From contig NZ_JAFCKB010000018.1 of the NCBI RefSeq assembly GCF_018130615.1, positions 1-64,000 on the forward strand: a DNA stretch of 64,000 nt, read 5' to 3'. Each line of letters opens with the position of its first letter. The stretch's first letter is position 1. The notes under the pieces are model-generated. The model saw only the letters and a list, made by a program, of their open reading frames with translations, made no database searches and was not told the origin of the DNA. Source of the stretch: Bradyrhizobium manausense. GTDB taxonomy: Bacteria > Pseudomonadota > Alphaproteobacteria > Rhizobiales > Xanthobacteraceae. A program made the position numbers and the translations under genes. This document shows, piece after piece, positions 1 through 7,595 of this stretch.

Positions 1-118
1 TCCTTGTCCTGCCACAGGTCATCCTCGGAATGCCTGTCACTGAAATTATCGTGTCTCACTTCAGGGGTGCAGTCCAGTGCACTAAATTCCGACCGACCCG
101 GCGGTTGGTGCGGTCGAC

Positions 119-156
119 GATGATGGTCGGCAACAATGATGATGGTCGGCAACAAT
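119..156. repeat. 19-bp perfect tandem duplication
   Basis: The unit GATGATGGTCGGCAACAAT occurs twice back to back (119-137 and 138-156). It lies in a stretch with no convincing gene and looks like a simple slippage duplication. No function is assigned. Confidence 0.8.
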
Positions 157-214
157 TAAGTGAACCCGTCACCGTGATGGAAGGCGCTGCAACTCACTTG
201 AGCGCAAGAGCCAA

Positions 215-231
215 CCCCGCAATAGGCGGGG
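215..231 (-). terminator. Short GC hairpin, possible terminator
   Basis: CCCCGC (215-220), a 5-base loop and GCGGGG (226-231) form a small stem just beyond the 3' end of the possible minus-strand gene at 256-582. There is no clear U tract, so this is only a weak terminator candidate. Confidence 0.3.
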
Positions 232-255
232 CTTCGCAATCGGTATGTCCTTAGT

Positions 256-582
256 CTATTTCCTCGCCGCCTTAGACATGCACGCAGTCAGGCCGGCCAT
301 CCGTTGATCTGGCGGCAGCGTTCCTCTGGCATTTCTTGCAAAAGATGCGTTGCAGCACTTCTTGCCTTGGGCGCCGGGGAAGGTGGCGTAGCACTCTGGT
401 GTCCCTTGAGCGTTGACGAAGTTCAGGGAGAAGATGGTTTTGCTGAGGTCTGGTGTCCAGAGGCAGCGCGCCACGGTGACAGGGCACCCAATCATAGTGA
501 ACGACCACCGCACACCGAACCGAAGGATTATCAGGCGGATGATCGCGAACGCGCTTGGTGCATTGTCGCCGCAATTTCGCAA
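256..582 (-). CDS. Possible Cys-containing small hypothetical protein
   Basis: Not recognised. The C-terminal half (KKCCNASFARNARG, then LTACMSKAARK at the end) resembles the Cys-pair tails of small periplasmic rhizobial proteins, where a CNA motif is followed about 20 residues later by TAC. The first third has no clean signal peptide, and neither possible start (near 582, or the ATG at 495) has a good ribosome binding site. It could be a decayed gene with a damaged 5' end. The hairpin at 215-231 sits where a terminator would be expected. The call rests on composition alone. Confidence 0.3.
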   Translation of the reverse strand: MRNCGDNAPSAFAIIRLIILRFGVRWSFTMIGCPVTVARCLWTPDLSKTIFSLNFVNAQGTPECYATFPGAQGKKCCNASFARNARGTLPPDQRMAGLTACMSKAARK

Positions 583-645
583 ACAAATTGGAACAGAATT
601 CTCCGAGCTGCCCTATCGGTACGAACAACCTCCGGGAGGTTCGAG

Positions 646-918
646 ATGCGCTGCTTCACACTTTGCTTGATTGGCCTTTTGGCAGGGGCTGCTCCTGCGC
701 TGGCGCAAGTCGATACGCGTCAGCCGAACGGACCGGTCGACCTGCGTGTCGACGGGCGCCCCAACAAACGTGTCGGTTTGCCACCCAGCGCCGCAGACAG
801 GGGCAATGGCACTCGCGAGAATCCGATCTACGAGAGCGATTGCGCGGAAGTGGAGCAACTGAATCCGAACGCGCGACAACGTTATCAGGCTCGCGTGCGC
901 AGGGCCTGCGGCTATTAA
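646..918 (+). CDS. Small secreted hypothetical protein
   Basis: A 90-residue protein with a clear Sec signal peptide: positive start, hydrophobic LCLIGLLAGAAPALA core, and probable AxA cleavage near residues 19-21. The mature part is hydrophilic, rich in Arg and Asn, with two cysteines (in ESDCAEVEQ and RRACGY at the C-terminus) that could pair in the periplasm. The ATG at 646 is preceded by GGGAGG at 635-640 with good spacing, which fixes the start and rules out a longer upstream reading. No family is recognised and no neighbour suggests a role. Confidence 0.75.
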   Translation: MRCFTLCLIGLLAGAAPALAQVDTRQPNGPVDLRVDGRPNKRVGLPPSAADRGNGTRENPIYESDCAEVEQLNPNARQRYQARVRRACGY

Positions 919-1082
919 AGGCGCAGGACGCGGAAGCCGCACGACTAACGAGGTGCTGATGATGAGCTTCACCCCAACTCGCATTGGCGGTGACAAGGCG
1001 GGGCGTTGCTTTCGGACAACGGTGATGCCGGTCACAGCACGGGCGCGCCGATATCGACACTCTCCGATGAACGGAGTTTGTC

Positions 1083-1217
1083 ATGCGATATGTCGCAATC
1101 ATCTTGCTTGTTCTCGCCGGCCTTCAGGCGGTGCGGGGCGGGTATCTCAGCGCCCCTCTCTTCGTCGTCATGGCGGCGGGCGGCGGGGTTGGCGCGATCC
1201 TGCTGAGGAAGTTGTGA
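1083..1217 (+). CDS. 44-residue hydrophobic membrane microprotein
   Basis: The ATG at 1083 follows GGAG at 1073-1076 and opens a 44-residue frame ending with TGA at 1215-1217. The protein has one hydrophobic segment at the N-terminus (VAIILLVLAGLQAV) and a second after a short loop (APLFVVMAAGGGVGAILL), ending in Arg-Lys. This fits a small two-span inner-membrane protein. It ends 98 bases before the double-glycine-leader peptide gene at 1316 on the same strand, so the two could be one transcript. An immunity or helper role is only an inference from this layout. Confidence 0.5.
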   Translation: MRYVAIILLVLAGLQAVRGGYLSAPLFVVMAAGGGVGAILLRKL

Positions 1218-1315
1218 AGGCACAATGTGAGGTTTGTCACGGTCCAACGCGCGGCTCTCTTGTACAGACACATCACGAAGCGATGATCCGTACAGAAAAC
1301 AGCGGGAGAATTCAA

Positions 1316-1486
1316 ATGACCCACACGATTCCGAATGACACGCGTGAGCTGAAGATTGGCGAGCTCGACCGCGTGAGCGGCGGCCTCAAGGGGGCGCTTG
1401 AGGGCGTGTGCCGCAGAGACGCACCGTCCGGTCAGAGCGACCCGGCCCAGATGTTTCAGCAGATTTTGCAGACATTGGTCCAATGA
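1316..1486 (+). CDS. Double-glycine-leader peptide (bacteriocin-like)
   Basis: A 56-residue peptide with a classic double-glycine leader: ELKIGELDRVSGG ends at residue 23 with the ExxxELxxVxGG spacing recognised by C39 peptidase domains of peptide-exporting ABC transporters. Cleavage would release a core of 33 residues with one Cys, a charged centre and a hydrophobic FQQILQTLVQ tail. The frame is open further upstream (in-frame ATG at 1283), but starting at 1316 puts the leader at the very N-terminus, as usual for the family. No transporter or modification enzyme is in the window, so export would depend on genes elsewhere. The role (bacteriocin, signal or other) is unknown. Confidence 0.65.
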   Translation: MTHTIPNDTRELKIGELDRVSGGLKGALEGVCRRDAPSGQSDPAQMFQQILQTLVQ

Positions 1487-1571
1487 GGGCAGTAAGCGCA
1501 CCGCGCGGGCCGACACGGAGGGGCGAAACCCGCGCGTCGGCGATGCGTACGCCCTTCCGGTGCTGTGAAGG

Positions 1572-2243
1572 CTAGCTCGTGCGGAGTGCCGCGTTCCGGC
1601 GATAGGCCGCAAAGCCGAGACTGAAAAAGCCAAGTATCATCATGGCCCAGGTCTGCGGCTCCGGCACCGCAGAGGCGGGCGTCGGAGCGTCGATGCTTTC
1701 GAACGTGAAGACTTCCGCGGACGAGTTCGTTCTGCTGAAACCGATATTGTCGAAGTTCGGATCAGCGGCCGTCACACATCCGGAGGCTAGCTTTTGGCAG
1801 ATGGGATCATCACTGACCACGCGTGGCGCGCCCGGGGGATCCGACGTCAAACGAATGGCAGAGACCGACCTGTTGGTCCCAAAATCGACGGGATGGAGGA
1901 ACAGCAATAAGTTCAAGAACTGCTGCAAGGACTCGGAGGGATCTCTCCGCGGCTCGCCAATGGCGTTCCATTGCAGGACGCTCGTCCACTGGCCATCCAC
2001 GCGCAGATCCATCTCGAAGGAGGTGGTGCCGCTGGAGCAGCAGGGGTCAAAAGTGCCAGGTCCTGAAACCCCGACGAGCTTGCTGACCTGGATTGGACCG
2101 AGGAGGAATTCATATTCGGCGCTGTTGAAGTCGCTCGCGCCGAGCCAGGTCTCCGATATCGTGGCAGCGCCGGCGCTGGTGGCAGCAACGCAACCCAAGG
2201 CGATTGCCGCGACGGTACGAAAAGCTTTCATTCGAAATGTCAT
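1572..2243 (-). CDS. PEP-CTERM domain-containing secreted protein
   Basis: A protein of about 223 residues with an N-terminal signal peptide ([21 protein letters not shown]) and a C-terminal PEP-CTERM sorting signal: [10 protein letters not shown], then a hydrophobic span and a short basic tail (AYRRNAALR). In this family the tail is recognised by an exosortase and the protein is exported to the envelope or exopolysaccharide layer. The middle has a Cys pair (DPCCSSG) and two further cysteines and matches no domain I know. ATGs at 2243 and 2234 are both possible starts, as no strong ribosome binding site separates them. No exosortase gene is in the window. Confidence 0.88.
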   Translation of the reverse strand: MTFRMKAFRTVAAIALGCVAATSAGAATISETWLGASDFNSAEYEFLLGPIQVSKLVGVSGPGTFDPCCSSGTTSFEMDLRVDGQWTSVLQWNAIGEPRRDPSESLQQFLNLLLFLHPVDFGTNRSVSAIRLTSDPPGAPRVVSDDPICQKLASGCVTAADPNFDNIGFSRTNSSAEVFTFESIDAPTPASAVPEPQTWAMMILGFFSLGFAAYRRNAALRTS

Positions 2244-2530
2244 GATCAATGGACTTTGAAACTATGAAAAGATTCCTATTAACTATATTCCATAGGGGAG
2301 TCAACTTGAAATTGTTGCGACGACCTACGACGTCGCGCACGGATCGTCCTCGTGAAGCCGGAGTTTCCGGGGCGGCGCGGGTCGAGCCAAATTGCGGGGA
2401 TTGCGAGATTGCAGTCACAGTCCGCTCAACCTGATGCTGCGGAGGACGAGTGGCAACAAGTGGGTGCACTGGACTGCAACAAGGTGATCGCGCTGGACCG
2501 CAATTCCGGGCCTGGACCAGTCCTGCTCAA

Positions 2531-2728
2531 TCACCCCTGGCTCATATTGTGCGCGACCTCGCCAACGGCGCTGCCCACGATGACGGCGGTGACGATCGGC
2601 CAGGCGCTCGCTACGATGACGATGGCCCCCCAACGCATGTCCTGGCCGGGCCGCCGATAGCCATCGTTGATGCCACCTAAAACCAGCCAAATCAGGCAGC
2701 CAATTGCGTATCGTTTGAACCATTTCAC
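2531..2728 (-). CDS. Small two-span membrane protein
   Basis: A 65-residue protein read from a GTG at 2728. The start is supported by GGAAGG about 9 bases upstream on the minus strand. It has a basic N-terminus (MKWFKRY), a first hydrophobic stretch (AIGCLIWLVLGGI) and a second, longer one (AIVIVASAWPIVTAVIVGSAVG). It is not recognised as a family member and is probably an inner-membrane microprotein. An overlapping minus-strand frame that begins at the ATG at 2723 is less membrane-like and is taken as a shadow. Confidence 0.6.
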   Translation of the reverse strand: MKWFKRYAIGCLIWLVLGGINDGYRRPGQDMRWGAIVIVASAWPIVTAVIVGSAVGEVAHNMSQG

Positions 2729-2947
2729 GGCGAAATACCTTCCAGCTATGCCCTTTAGTGGCCGGGGCAGTCAGCTTGGTTCACCATCTCCCGATCTTGG
2801 CCCCCGACTGGCCGGGATGTCGCTTGATGTACTTCATGAAGGCGGGATCGAGCCGCCGCCCGCATGGGAGATCCCGAGATCATGAGGAAAGAAACCATAA
2901 ACCGGTGAGCGATAGGGTCTTGAGACGCAACCGCGTGGAGAGATGGC

Positions 2948-3127
2948 ATGGACCTCTTTCAGTCTGTTCTGGCCTTCGTGCTCCTGGTGATCTGGTACGC
3001 AGGAGCCGTCTTACTCAGCGTCATCGGCTTTATCCTGCAGAACTGGATTCTCTCGATCGTGGTTGCCGGGTTCATCGCCATCATCGTGATCATCAGAATG
3101 CGCGATGCCGGCGGTGAGCGCACTTAG
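2948..3127 (+). CDS. 59-residue two-span membrane protein
   Basis: The ATG at 2948 follows GGAGAG at about 2937-2942 and opens a 59-residue frame that stops at 3125-3127. The protein is almost entirely hydrophobic: FQSVLAFVLLVIWYAGAVLL, a short QNW turn, then SIVVAGFIAIIVIIRM and a charged tail (RDAGGERT). That is two transmembrane helices with the C-terminus probably cytoplasmic. It runs convergent to the GFA-family gene, 22 bases away. No function can be given from the sequence. Confidence 0.65.
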   Translation: MDLFQSVLAFVLLVIWYAGAVLLSVIGFILQNWILSIVVAGFIAIIVIIRMRDAGGERT

Positions 3128-3149
3128 CGTCGCCGAAAGCGATGTTTTC

Positions 3150-3569
3150 TCAGTCTGACTTGTCCGGATGGTAGTTTTCCCGGAAATGCTTCACGGCACC
3201 CTCGATTTTGACCCAGTCGTGTTTCGATTGCTCGAAAATCGATATGATCGGGGCAGGGTATTTGGGATTTGCCATCGCGCCGACTGCAACGCCGATCATC
3301 GCAGGCAGGCCAGTCACTCTCCAACAGACTGTCGATCCGCACTGCGGACAAAAATAGTTATGCATGTCCCCGCCGCTTGCGGCGGCATGCGTGAACTCCT
3401 TTGTAATTCCTGACACGGTGACGGCTTCTTCGGGGTAGTAGGCGCCGACACCGAACGGCGCGCCGGTTCGGCGCTGACAGTCGATGCAGTGACAAGCAAC
3501 GACGATCCTGGACGGCTCGTCCGGAAGCGAGAGCGTGACTGCACCGCAGTTGCACCTTGCGTGGCCCAT
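3150..3569 (-). CDS. GFA family (CENP-V/GFA domain) protein
   Basis: A 139-residue protein with the zinc-binding pattern of the glutathione-dependent formaldehyde-activating (GFA)/CENP-V family: CNC at residues 6-8, CHCIDC at 26-31 and CPQC at 74-77, then the conserved GLPAMIGVAVGAM region. Most family members have no proven activity; Gfa itself speeds S-hydroxymethylglutathione formation. Length and motif spacing are normal, and the gene starts at MGHARCNCG. No formaldehyde pathway genes are nearby, so the substrate cannot be inferred. Confidence 0.9.
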   Translation of the reverse strand: MGHARCNCGAVTLSLPDEPSRIVVACHCIDCQRRTGAPFGVGAYYPEEAVTVSGITKEFTHAAASGGDMHNYFCPQCGSTVCWRVTGLPAMIGVAVGAMANPKYPAPIISIFEQSKHDWVKIEGAVKHFRENYHPDKSD

Positions 3570-3793
3570 CGCGGGAGCTCCTCATCGTCGTCCGAGTCTC
3601 ACCCCAAAGCACGAGACTAGCAGAGGTACAGGGAATTGCGGTGACCGTGATGCTCAATTGATGGGGAATGAAATCTGCTGCACTGGATGCACTCCCACCG
3701 TATTCGCAGCTTTGTTCTCGGTGTTCACACTGACCAGTCTTGTCGAACTTCATCAAAACGGTAGTGTATCCCATTGCAACCAGGGGGAGAGTT

Positions 3794-4081
3794 ATGAAGT
3801 CCACGTTCTATGCTGTCATCGCCATTTGTGTTTTTGCATCTGAAGCCATGGCCGCAGGCTGTGGTGGCATGGTCTGCAACAACAATCCGACGTGCCAGAG
3901 CTTGCGCAATGCGGGCAATTGCGAAGCAGCCCGTGCGGCTGGCGGCATGAAGCCCAACGGCACCAGCGGCAAGACCGCAGGCGAGTGCCGGCAGCAAGTC
4001 GGGTTCACGCAGGCGCAGTGGGAAGCCGGACAAACCACCAAGGCTCAGCGCAGGGCTTGGGACAGGTGCATGGGGCGGTAA
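3794..4081 (+). CDS. Small secreted Cys-rich hypothetical protein
   Basis: A 95-residue protein with a signal peptide (MKSTFYAVIAICVFASEAMA, cleavage near AMA-AG). The mature part has six cysteines (CGGMVC, NPTCQS, GNCEAA, AGECRQ, DRCMGR), enough for three disulfides in the periplasm. The start at 3794 is set by a strong purine run (CAGGGGGAGA, 3781-3790). In-frame codons upstream would add residues before the signal peptide and are rejected. No family is recognised. Confidence 0.75.
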   Translation: MKSTFYAVIAICVFASEAMAAGCGGMVCNNNPTCQSLRNAGNCEAARAAGGMKPNGTSGKTAGECRQQVGFTQAQWEAGQTTKAQRRAWDRCMGR

Positions 4082-4107
4082 GGAAAGACCGGACGCGGGA
4101 AGGGCGT

Positions 4108-4133
4108 CGGCGAAAGCCGGGGCCTTTTCTTTT
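4108..4133 (+). terminator. Possible terminator after the Cys-rich protein gene
   Basis: A short CGGC-GAAA-GCCG stem at 4108-4119 is followed by GGGCC and a T-rich run at about 4124-4133. The stem is short, so the call is tentative. Confidence 0.35.
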
Positions 4134-4257
4134 CACCATCGAGGAGAAGGTTGAGCGAACGAGCGTTCAAAGAAGTCTCTTTGGCAAAGGCACGGCCGAG
4201 GATGCGCGATCTCTGTGCGCGCGATCAGACGGAAACCACGATTGCGGATCAGACATC

Positions 4258-4283
4258 AAAGAGGCCGCCGGTGAGGCGGCCTC
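4258..4283 (-). terminator. Terminator of the double-glycine peptide gene
   Basis: GAGGCCGCC (4261-4269) and GGCGGCCTC (4275-4283) form a perfect 9-bp stem with a 5-base loop. Read on the minus strand the stem is followed by TTTGATG. It lies about 33 bases beyond the stop of the peptide gene at 4316. Confidence 0.7.
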
Positions 4284-4315
4284 CAGGTTTCGCGGTGACG
4301 TCCGGACGGACGATA

Positions 4316-4543
4316 TCAGAAGGGCGGCTGCCCCGGTCCCGAACCCGGACCGAACGGGCCGCGCAAATTGCCCGGCCCCTGCAGGCCGCCGGCGATGATG
4401 CCGCCGACCCATTCCACCGCATGCACGATGGCGCTGCCGATGGCGCGGAAGGCGTCGCCCAGCCAGTTGCCGCCGACGATCGAATCGAGCTCGGCATCGG
4501 TCAGCTCGATCATTCCAGAGGTCGCATGATCACTGTTCTGCAT
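4316..4543 (-). CDS. Double-glycine-leader bacteriocin-like peptide
   Basis: A 75-residue peptide with a textbook double-glycine leader: MIELTDAELDSIVGG ends at residue 25. The 50-residue core begins with an amphipathic hydrophobic helix (NWLGDAFRAIGSAIVHAVEWVGGIIAGG) and ends in a Gly/Pro-rich tail, an architecture reminiscent of membrane-active class II bacteriocins. The ATG at 4543 is fixed by AGGAG a few bases upstream on the minus strand, and a strong hairpin terminator follows at 4258-4283, so this is a self-contained single-gene unit. A 54-residue membrane protein begins divergently at 4761. A C39-peptidase ABC exporter would be needed but is not in the window. Confidence 0.8.
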   Translation of the reverse strand: MQNSDHATSGMIELTDAELDSIVGGNWLGDAFRAIGSAIVHAVEWVGGIIAGGLQGPGNLRGPFGPGSGPGQPPF

Positions 4544-4760
4544 GGTCTGCTCCTGTTGAGATCGGGCGGCGGACCATTCCGCCGTCGACGGGGAGCGTGC
4601 TCCCCTTGCACCTGTGATCTCAGGAGTACCCCGCGCCATTTCTGGCCGCTGTGACGGTCGTCACAGATGGCCCGGCGGTGTGAACCGGCGCGGAATTCGC
4701 GGCGACGAATGCCTGGAAACGAGGGCGCTTCGCCCTGAATTGGTTGCAAGGCAGGATGCG

Positions 4761-4925
4761 ATGCTTGACGCTTTGCTCGGCTTCATCTTCGACCTCGTCC
4801 TCAGCGCGGTCGGGACGGTGATCGTCAAAATGTTCGGCGTGGACAACGCCGCCGAGGTCGCGACGGCCATCATCGGTCTCGGCTTCATCGCCATCGGCCT
4901 CGCGGTCACGGTGTGGGGACATTGA
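4761..4925 (+). CDS. 54-residue membrane protein divergent from the peptide gene
   Basis: The ATG at 4761 follows AAGGCAGG at 4748-4755. The 54-residue product has two hydrophobic segments (LDALLGFIFDLVLSAVGTVIV and TAIIGLGFIAIGLAVTVWG) separated by a short charged loop (KMFGVDNAAEV). It is divergent from, and 217 bases away from, the double-glycine peptide gene. Class II bacteriocin immunity proteins can be small membrane proteins, so an immunity role is possible, but it is inferred only from position and size. It could equally be an unrelated membrane microprotein. Confidence 0.6.
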   Translation: MLDALLGFIFDLVLSAVGTVIVKMFGVDNAAEVATAIIGLGFIAIGLAVTVWGH

Positions 4926-5225
4926 GGCAGGACGATCGCGAGGGCGATCGATGGTCGCTGTTCGCCGTCCCTGCGGGATCAAGCGGCAGAACGGGCGGCG
5001 GGCGAGGGAGAGCTTCCGCCCCCTCTTAACCTTGATGAGTCAGGTTAATCCGAACCTCTGCTTGAGGCGGCCGGCCGTCTCGATCAGAGTTCCCCCGTCG
5101 GACAGGGCTGGTCTTCCATTTTCGCAAAAAGCCGAGACCACGATTTCAATTGTTCGGCACGGGCCGCCAGCGATATCCGCCAAAGTCTGGCGGCCCACTC
5201 CAACCCGAATGCGAGTGGTGCGCCG

Positions 5226-5447
5226 ATGCCGTTTGATAATCTGTCAGATTACTTCGTCATGCGGATGTACGAGAGCCTCCGCGATGAAGTGCTGGCAGAC
5301 GCAACCTCCGGCGTCCGCATCGTCGGTGAGCCGGCAAAGGCCCGCGCGGAAGAGCTTCAGCGCGAGATCGAACGCCGCGGCCTGTTCTGCACGCCCATCG
5401 CGTGGCCCGGCGAGGCGGCGTCCGCACAGCCGGGCACATCGTTCTGA
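5226..5447 (+). CDS. Small hypothetical cytoplasmic protein
   Basis: A 73-residue, mostly helical, charged protein (MRMYESLRDEVLADATSG, then EPAKARAEELQREIERRGL) without signal peptide or membrane segment. The ATG at 5226 has only a weak upstream purine stretch (GAGTGG). It is not recognised. The amino-acid composition is that of a real soluble protein, unlike the shadow frames beside it. Confidence 0.55.
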   Translation: MPFDNLSDYFVMRMYESLRDEVLADATSGVRIVGEPAKARAEELQREIERRGLFCTPIAWPGEAASAQPGTSF

Positions 5448-5488
5448 TCAGACGGGCTTTGCGAGGGCGGCAAGAACACTCTCGGCAG

Positions 5489-5791
5489 TTACGCCGCGAT
5501 CCGTTGCTCGACGGGGGCCGTCAGATGCTTGAGCACTTCGGCATGCTCGAGGTCCGGAACCGCGATCGCCGTGTGGCTGTAGATCGCATGCGAGCGTGAT
5601 TTTGCGATTCCATCCAAAATCTCTTTGCCCTTGATGACGTGAAGACCCATGCCGTCTCCGGACGGGAAGATCGCCAGCACCACGTCATAGGCGCCGATCA
5701 CGGCCCTGAGCGCTTCGGCCTTGTCTTCGGCGACATCGACAAACACACGAACATCGGCTGCGAGTTCACGCAGCTCGTCAAAATCCAGCAC
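5489..5791 (-). CDS. Hypothetical protein of about 100 residues
   Basis: Soluble alpha/beta-type protein (DVRVFVDVAEDKAEALRAVIGAYDVVLAIFP region, then GMGLHVIKGKEILDG). No family is recognised. The frame is open a little further upstream to a TTG at 5812, but the GTG at 5791 has GGAG about nine bases before it and is preferred. It is convergent with the 73-residue gene at 5226 and is followed by a 163-base gap to the esterase gene's 3' end. Confidence 0.6.
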   Translation of the reverse strand: MLDFDELRELAADVRVFVDVAEDKAEALRAVIGAYDVVLAIFPSGDGMGLHVIKGKEILDGIAKSRSHAIYSHTAIAVPDLEHAEVLKHLTAPVEQRIAA

Positions 5792-5954
5792 TTTTTGGGT
5801 ACTCCAACGCAACGAGACTGATTGGAGAGTGGCGGCGTTGGGTTACCAGAGTCTGAACAACGTCCATCAAGTTGCAAGTTTCACGATGAGGTGACGCATC
5901 ATGTGGAAAACCCGTCGTGGGAACCACGCGGGGCGTGCTCTCGCGTTGCTGCCG

Positions 5955-7502
5955 CTACGTCGCCTCGCGCCCGCGTCTCGGAAGCACACCGTGCTCTCTG
6001 AAGCTGCCGAGGAAGCCGAAGCGATCGGCGTGCGGATTTGGGCGGGCTTGGATGGTGTTGCCGAGGATCTGCACGACGTCGCTCTCGTCATGGGATGGCC
6101 AGGGCGGCAGGCCGGGTCCGTTGGGATCGCCGCGCGTCGCAAAGTTCACCCAATAGGCCATCATGGTCCGGGACAAAGCGCGGTCTGCTTCCGCCGGCGG
6201 CGTTGCGCAGCCGACGATCCGCTGCGGCGTCAGCGTGCCGAAGACGAAGGGGATCTCGGTGACGTGCGAGGCGATCGGCGTGTAGGGCGAGGTGTAGTTG
6301 AAATGGTAGCCGTAGACGGGCGCGAGCGTGCTGCTGCGATGCAGCCGCAGCACCTGCCAGCATTGCTCGCCAACCACCATGTCGCCGGTCAGCGCAGCGG
6401 CGGACGCCCGGGCCTGTTCGTCGGTGTCGGCGGGATAGTTCTTCAGGAAATCCGCCAGCCGGTCCGTGCCGAACATCCGTTCGGCCGCAGCGCGGAACGC
6501 TTGCGCCGTGTGATGGGGAAGCGATTGCGACATGAAGGGGAATTGCTCCGCACTGTTCCAGCCGGCGAGGAGGGGGATGCGCATCTGCTCGCCGCGCAGG
6601 AAGCGGCGCGCGGGCACGTCAGGCACGACGTGGCGATCGATGCTCGGTGAGAACGCCTGGGTGACATGGTCGCGCTCGAAACGCCATGGCGCGGCGGCAT
6701 TCAATTGCTCGGCCGGCATCGCGCGCAACGTTGCGATCGATGCGTCGCCTTGCCGGCGCGCGAAGGCGAGGCCGCGTGCGCGGGCTTCGTCATGACTTTG
6801 CAGCGGTCCGTGCCGGCCGTCCCAGAACGCGCCACTCTCGCAGATGGCCTTGTGGAATAGCCCGCGCGCGAGCGGCGAGGCCATGAGAATGCCGACGGCC
6901 ATGGCGCCGGCGGATTCACCGAACAGGGTGACGTTGTCGGCGTCGCCGCCGAACGCGGTGATATTGGCCTGGACCCAGCGTAGCGCCGCGAGCTGATCCT
7001 GCAGGCCGTAATTGCCCGACGGCGCTTCCGCGTCGAGCTCGGGATGGGCGAGGAAGCCGAAGATGCCGAGGCGATAATTGAAGCTGACCACGACGACACC
7101 TTTCGCCGCGAGCAGGCGGCCGTCGGTGGCGGAATTGGCCGAGGAGCCGAACTGAAAGCCGCCGCCGTGAATCCACACCATCACGGGCCGCTTCTCGTCC
7201 GCATCGTTCGCCGCGGTCCACACATTGAGCGTGAGGCAATCCTCATCGCGCGGTCCCGGGCGCGGATCATCTGCGAGCGACGAGAGAGAGCCGGCGCCAA
7301 AGCCAAGCGCATCGCGCACGCCAATCCACGGCATCGGTGGCTGCGGTGCACGCCAGCGCAAGGGTCCGACCGGAGGTGCCGCGTAGGGGATGCCTTTAAA
7401 TGCGAGTACACCGCTCGCATCGCGTGGCGCGCCGCGCACCTGGCCCGCTTGCGTGCGAATGGTTCGGCCTGGCGCTGCTTGAGGAATGATCGAGCCATGC
7501 AT
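5955..7502 (-). CDS. Type B carboxylesterase/lipase family protein
   Basis: A 515-residue alpha/beta-hydrolase of the carboxylesterase type B family. It has the N-terminal GxxxFKGIPYAAPPVGPLRW signature, EDCLTLNVW at about 87-95, the oxyanion motif HGGG at 112-115 and the nucleophile elbow GESAGA with Ser197. Length is normal for the family. No signal peptide is evident. The ATG at 7502 has GGAG about eight bases upstream. It hydrolyses carboxylic esters; the substrate cannot be read from the sequence. An AraC-type regulator is divergent from it across a 93-base gap, which suggests that the regulator controls this gene. Confidence 0.93.
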   Translation of the reverse strand: MHGSIIPQAAPGRTIRTQAGQVRGAPRDASGVLAFKGIPYAAPPVGPLRWRAPQPPMPWIGVRDALGFGAGSLSSLADDPRPGPRDEDCLTLNVWTAANDADEKRPVMVWIHGGGFQFGSSANSATDGRLLAAKGVVVVSFNYRLGIFGFLAHPELDAEAPSGNYGLQDQLAALRWVQANITAFGGDADNVTLFGESAGAMAVGILMASPLARGLFHKAICESGAFWDGRHGPLQSHDEARARGLAFARRQGDASIATLRAMPAEQLNAAAPWRFERDHVTQAFSPSIDRHVVPDVPARRFLRGEQMRIPLLAGWNSAEQFPFMSQSLPHHTAQAFRAAAERMFGTDRLADFLKNYPADTDEQARASAAALTGDMVVGEQCWQVLRLHRSSTLAPVYGYHFNYTSPYTPIASHVTEIPFVFGTLTPQRIVGCATPPAEADRALSRTMMAYWVNFATRGDPNGPGLPPWPSHDESDVVQILGNTIQARPNPHADRFGFLGSFREHGVLPRRGREAT

Positions 7503-7595
7503 GGTCGCATCTCCTGAGTTGAGCGAGGCGAGATCTAGCGCCTTTCCCGGTGGATGAATTCATGCATAATTCCAATTGATCGCTAAAAACCGTCA

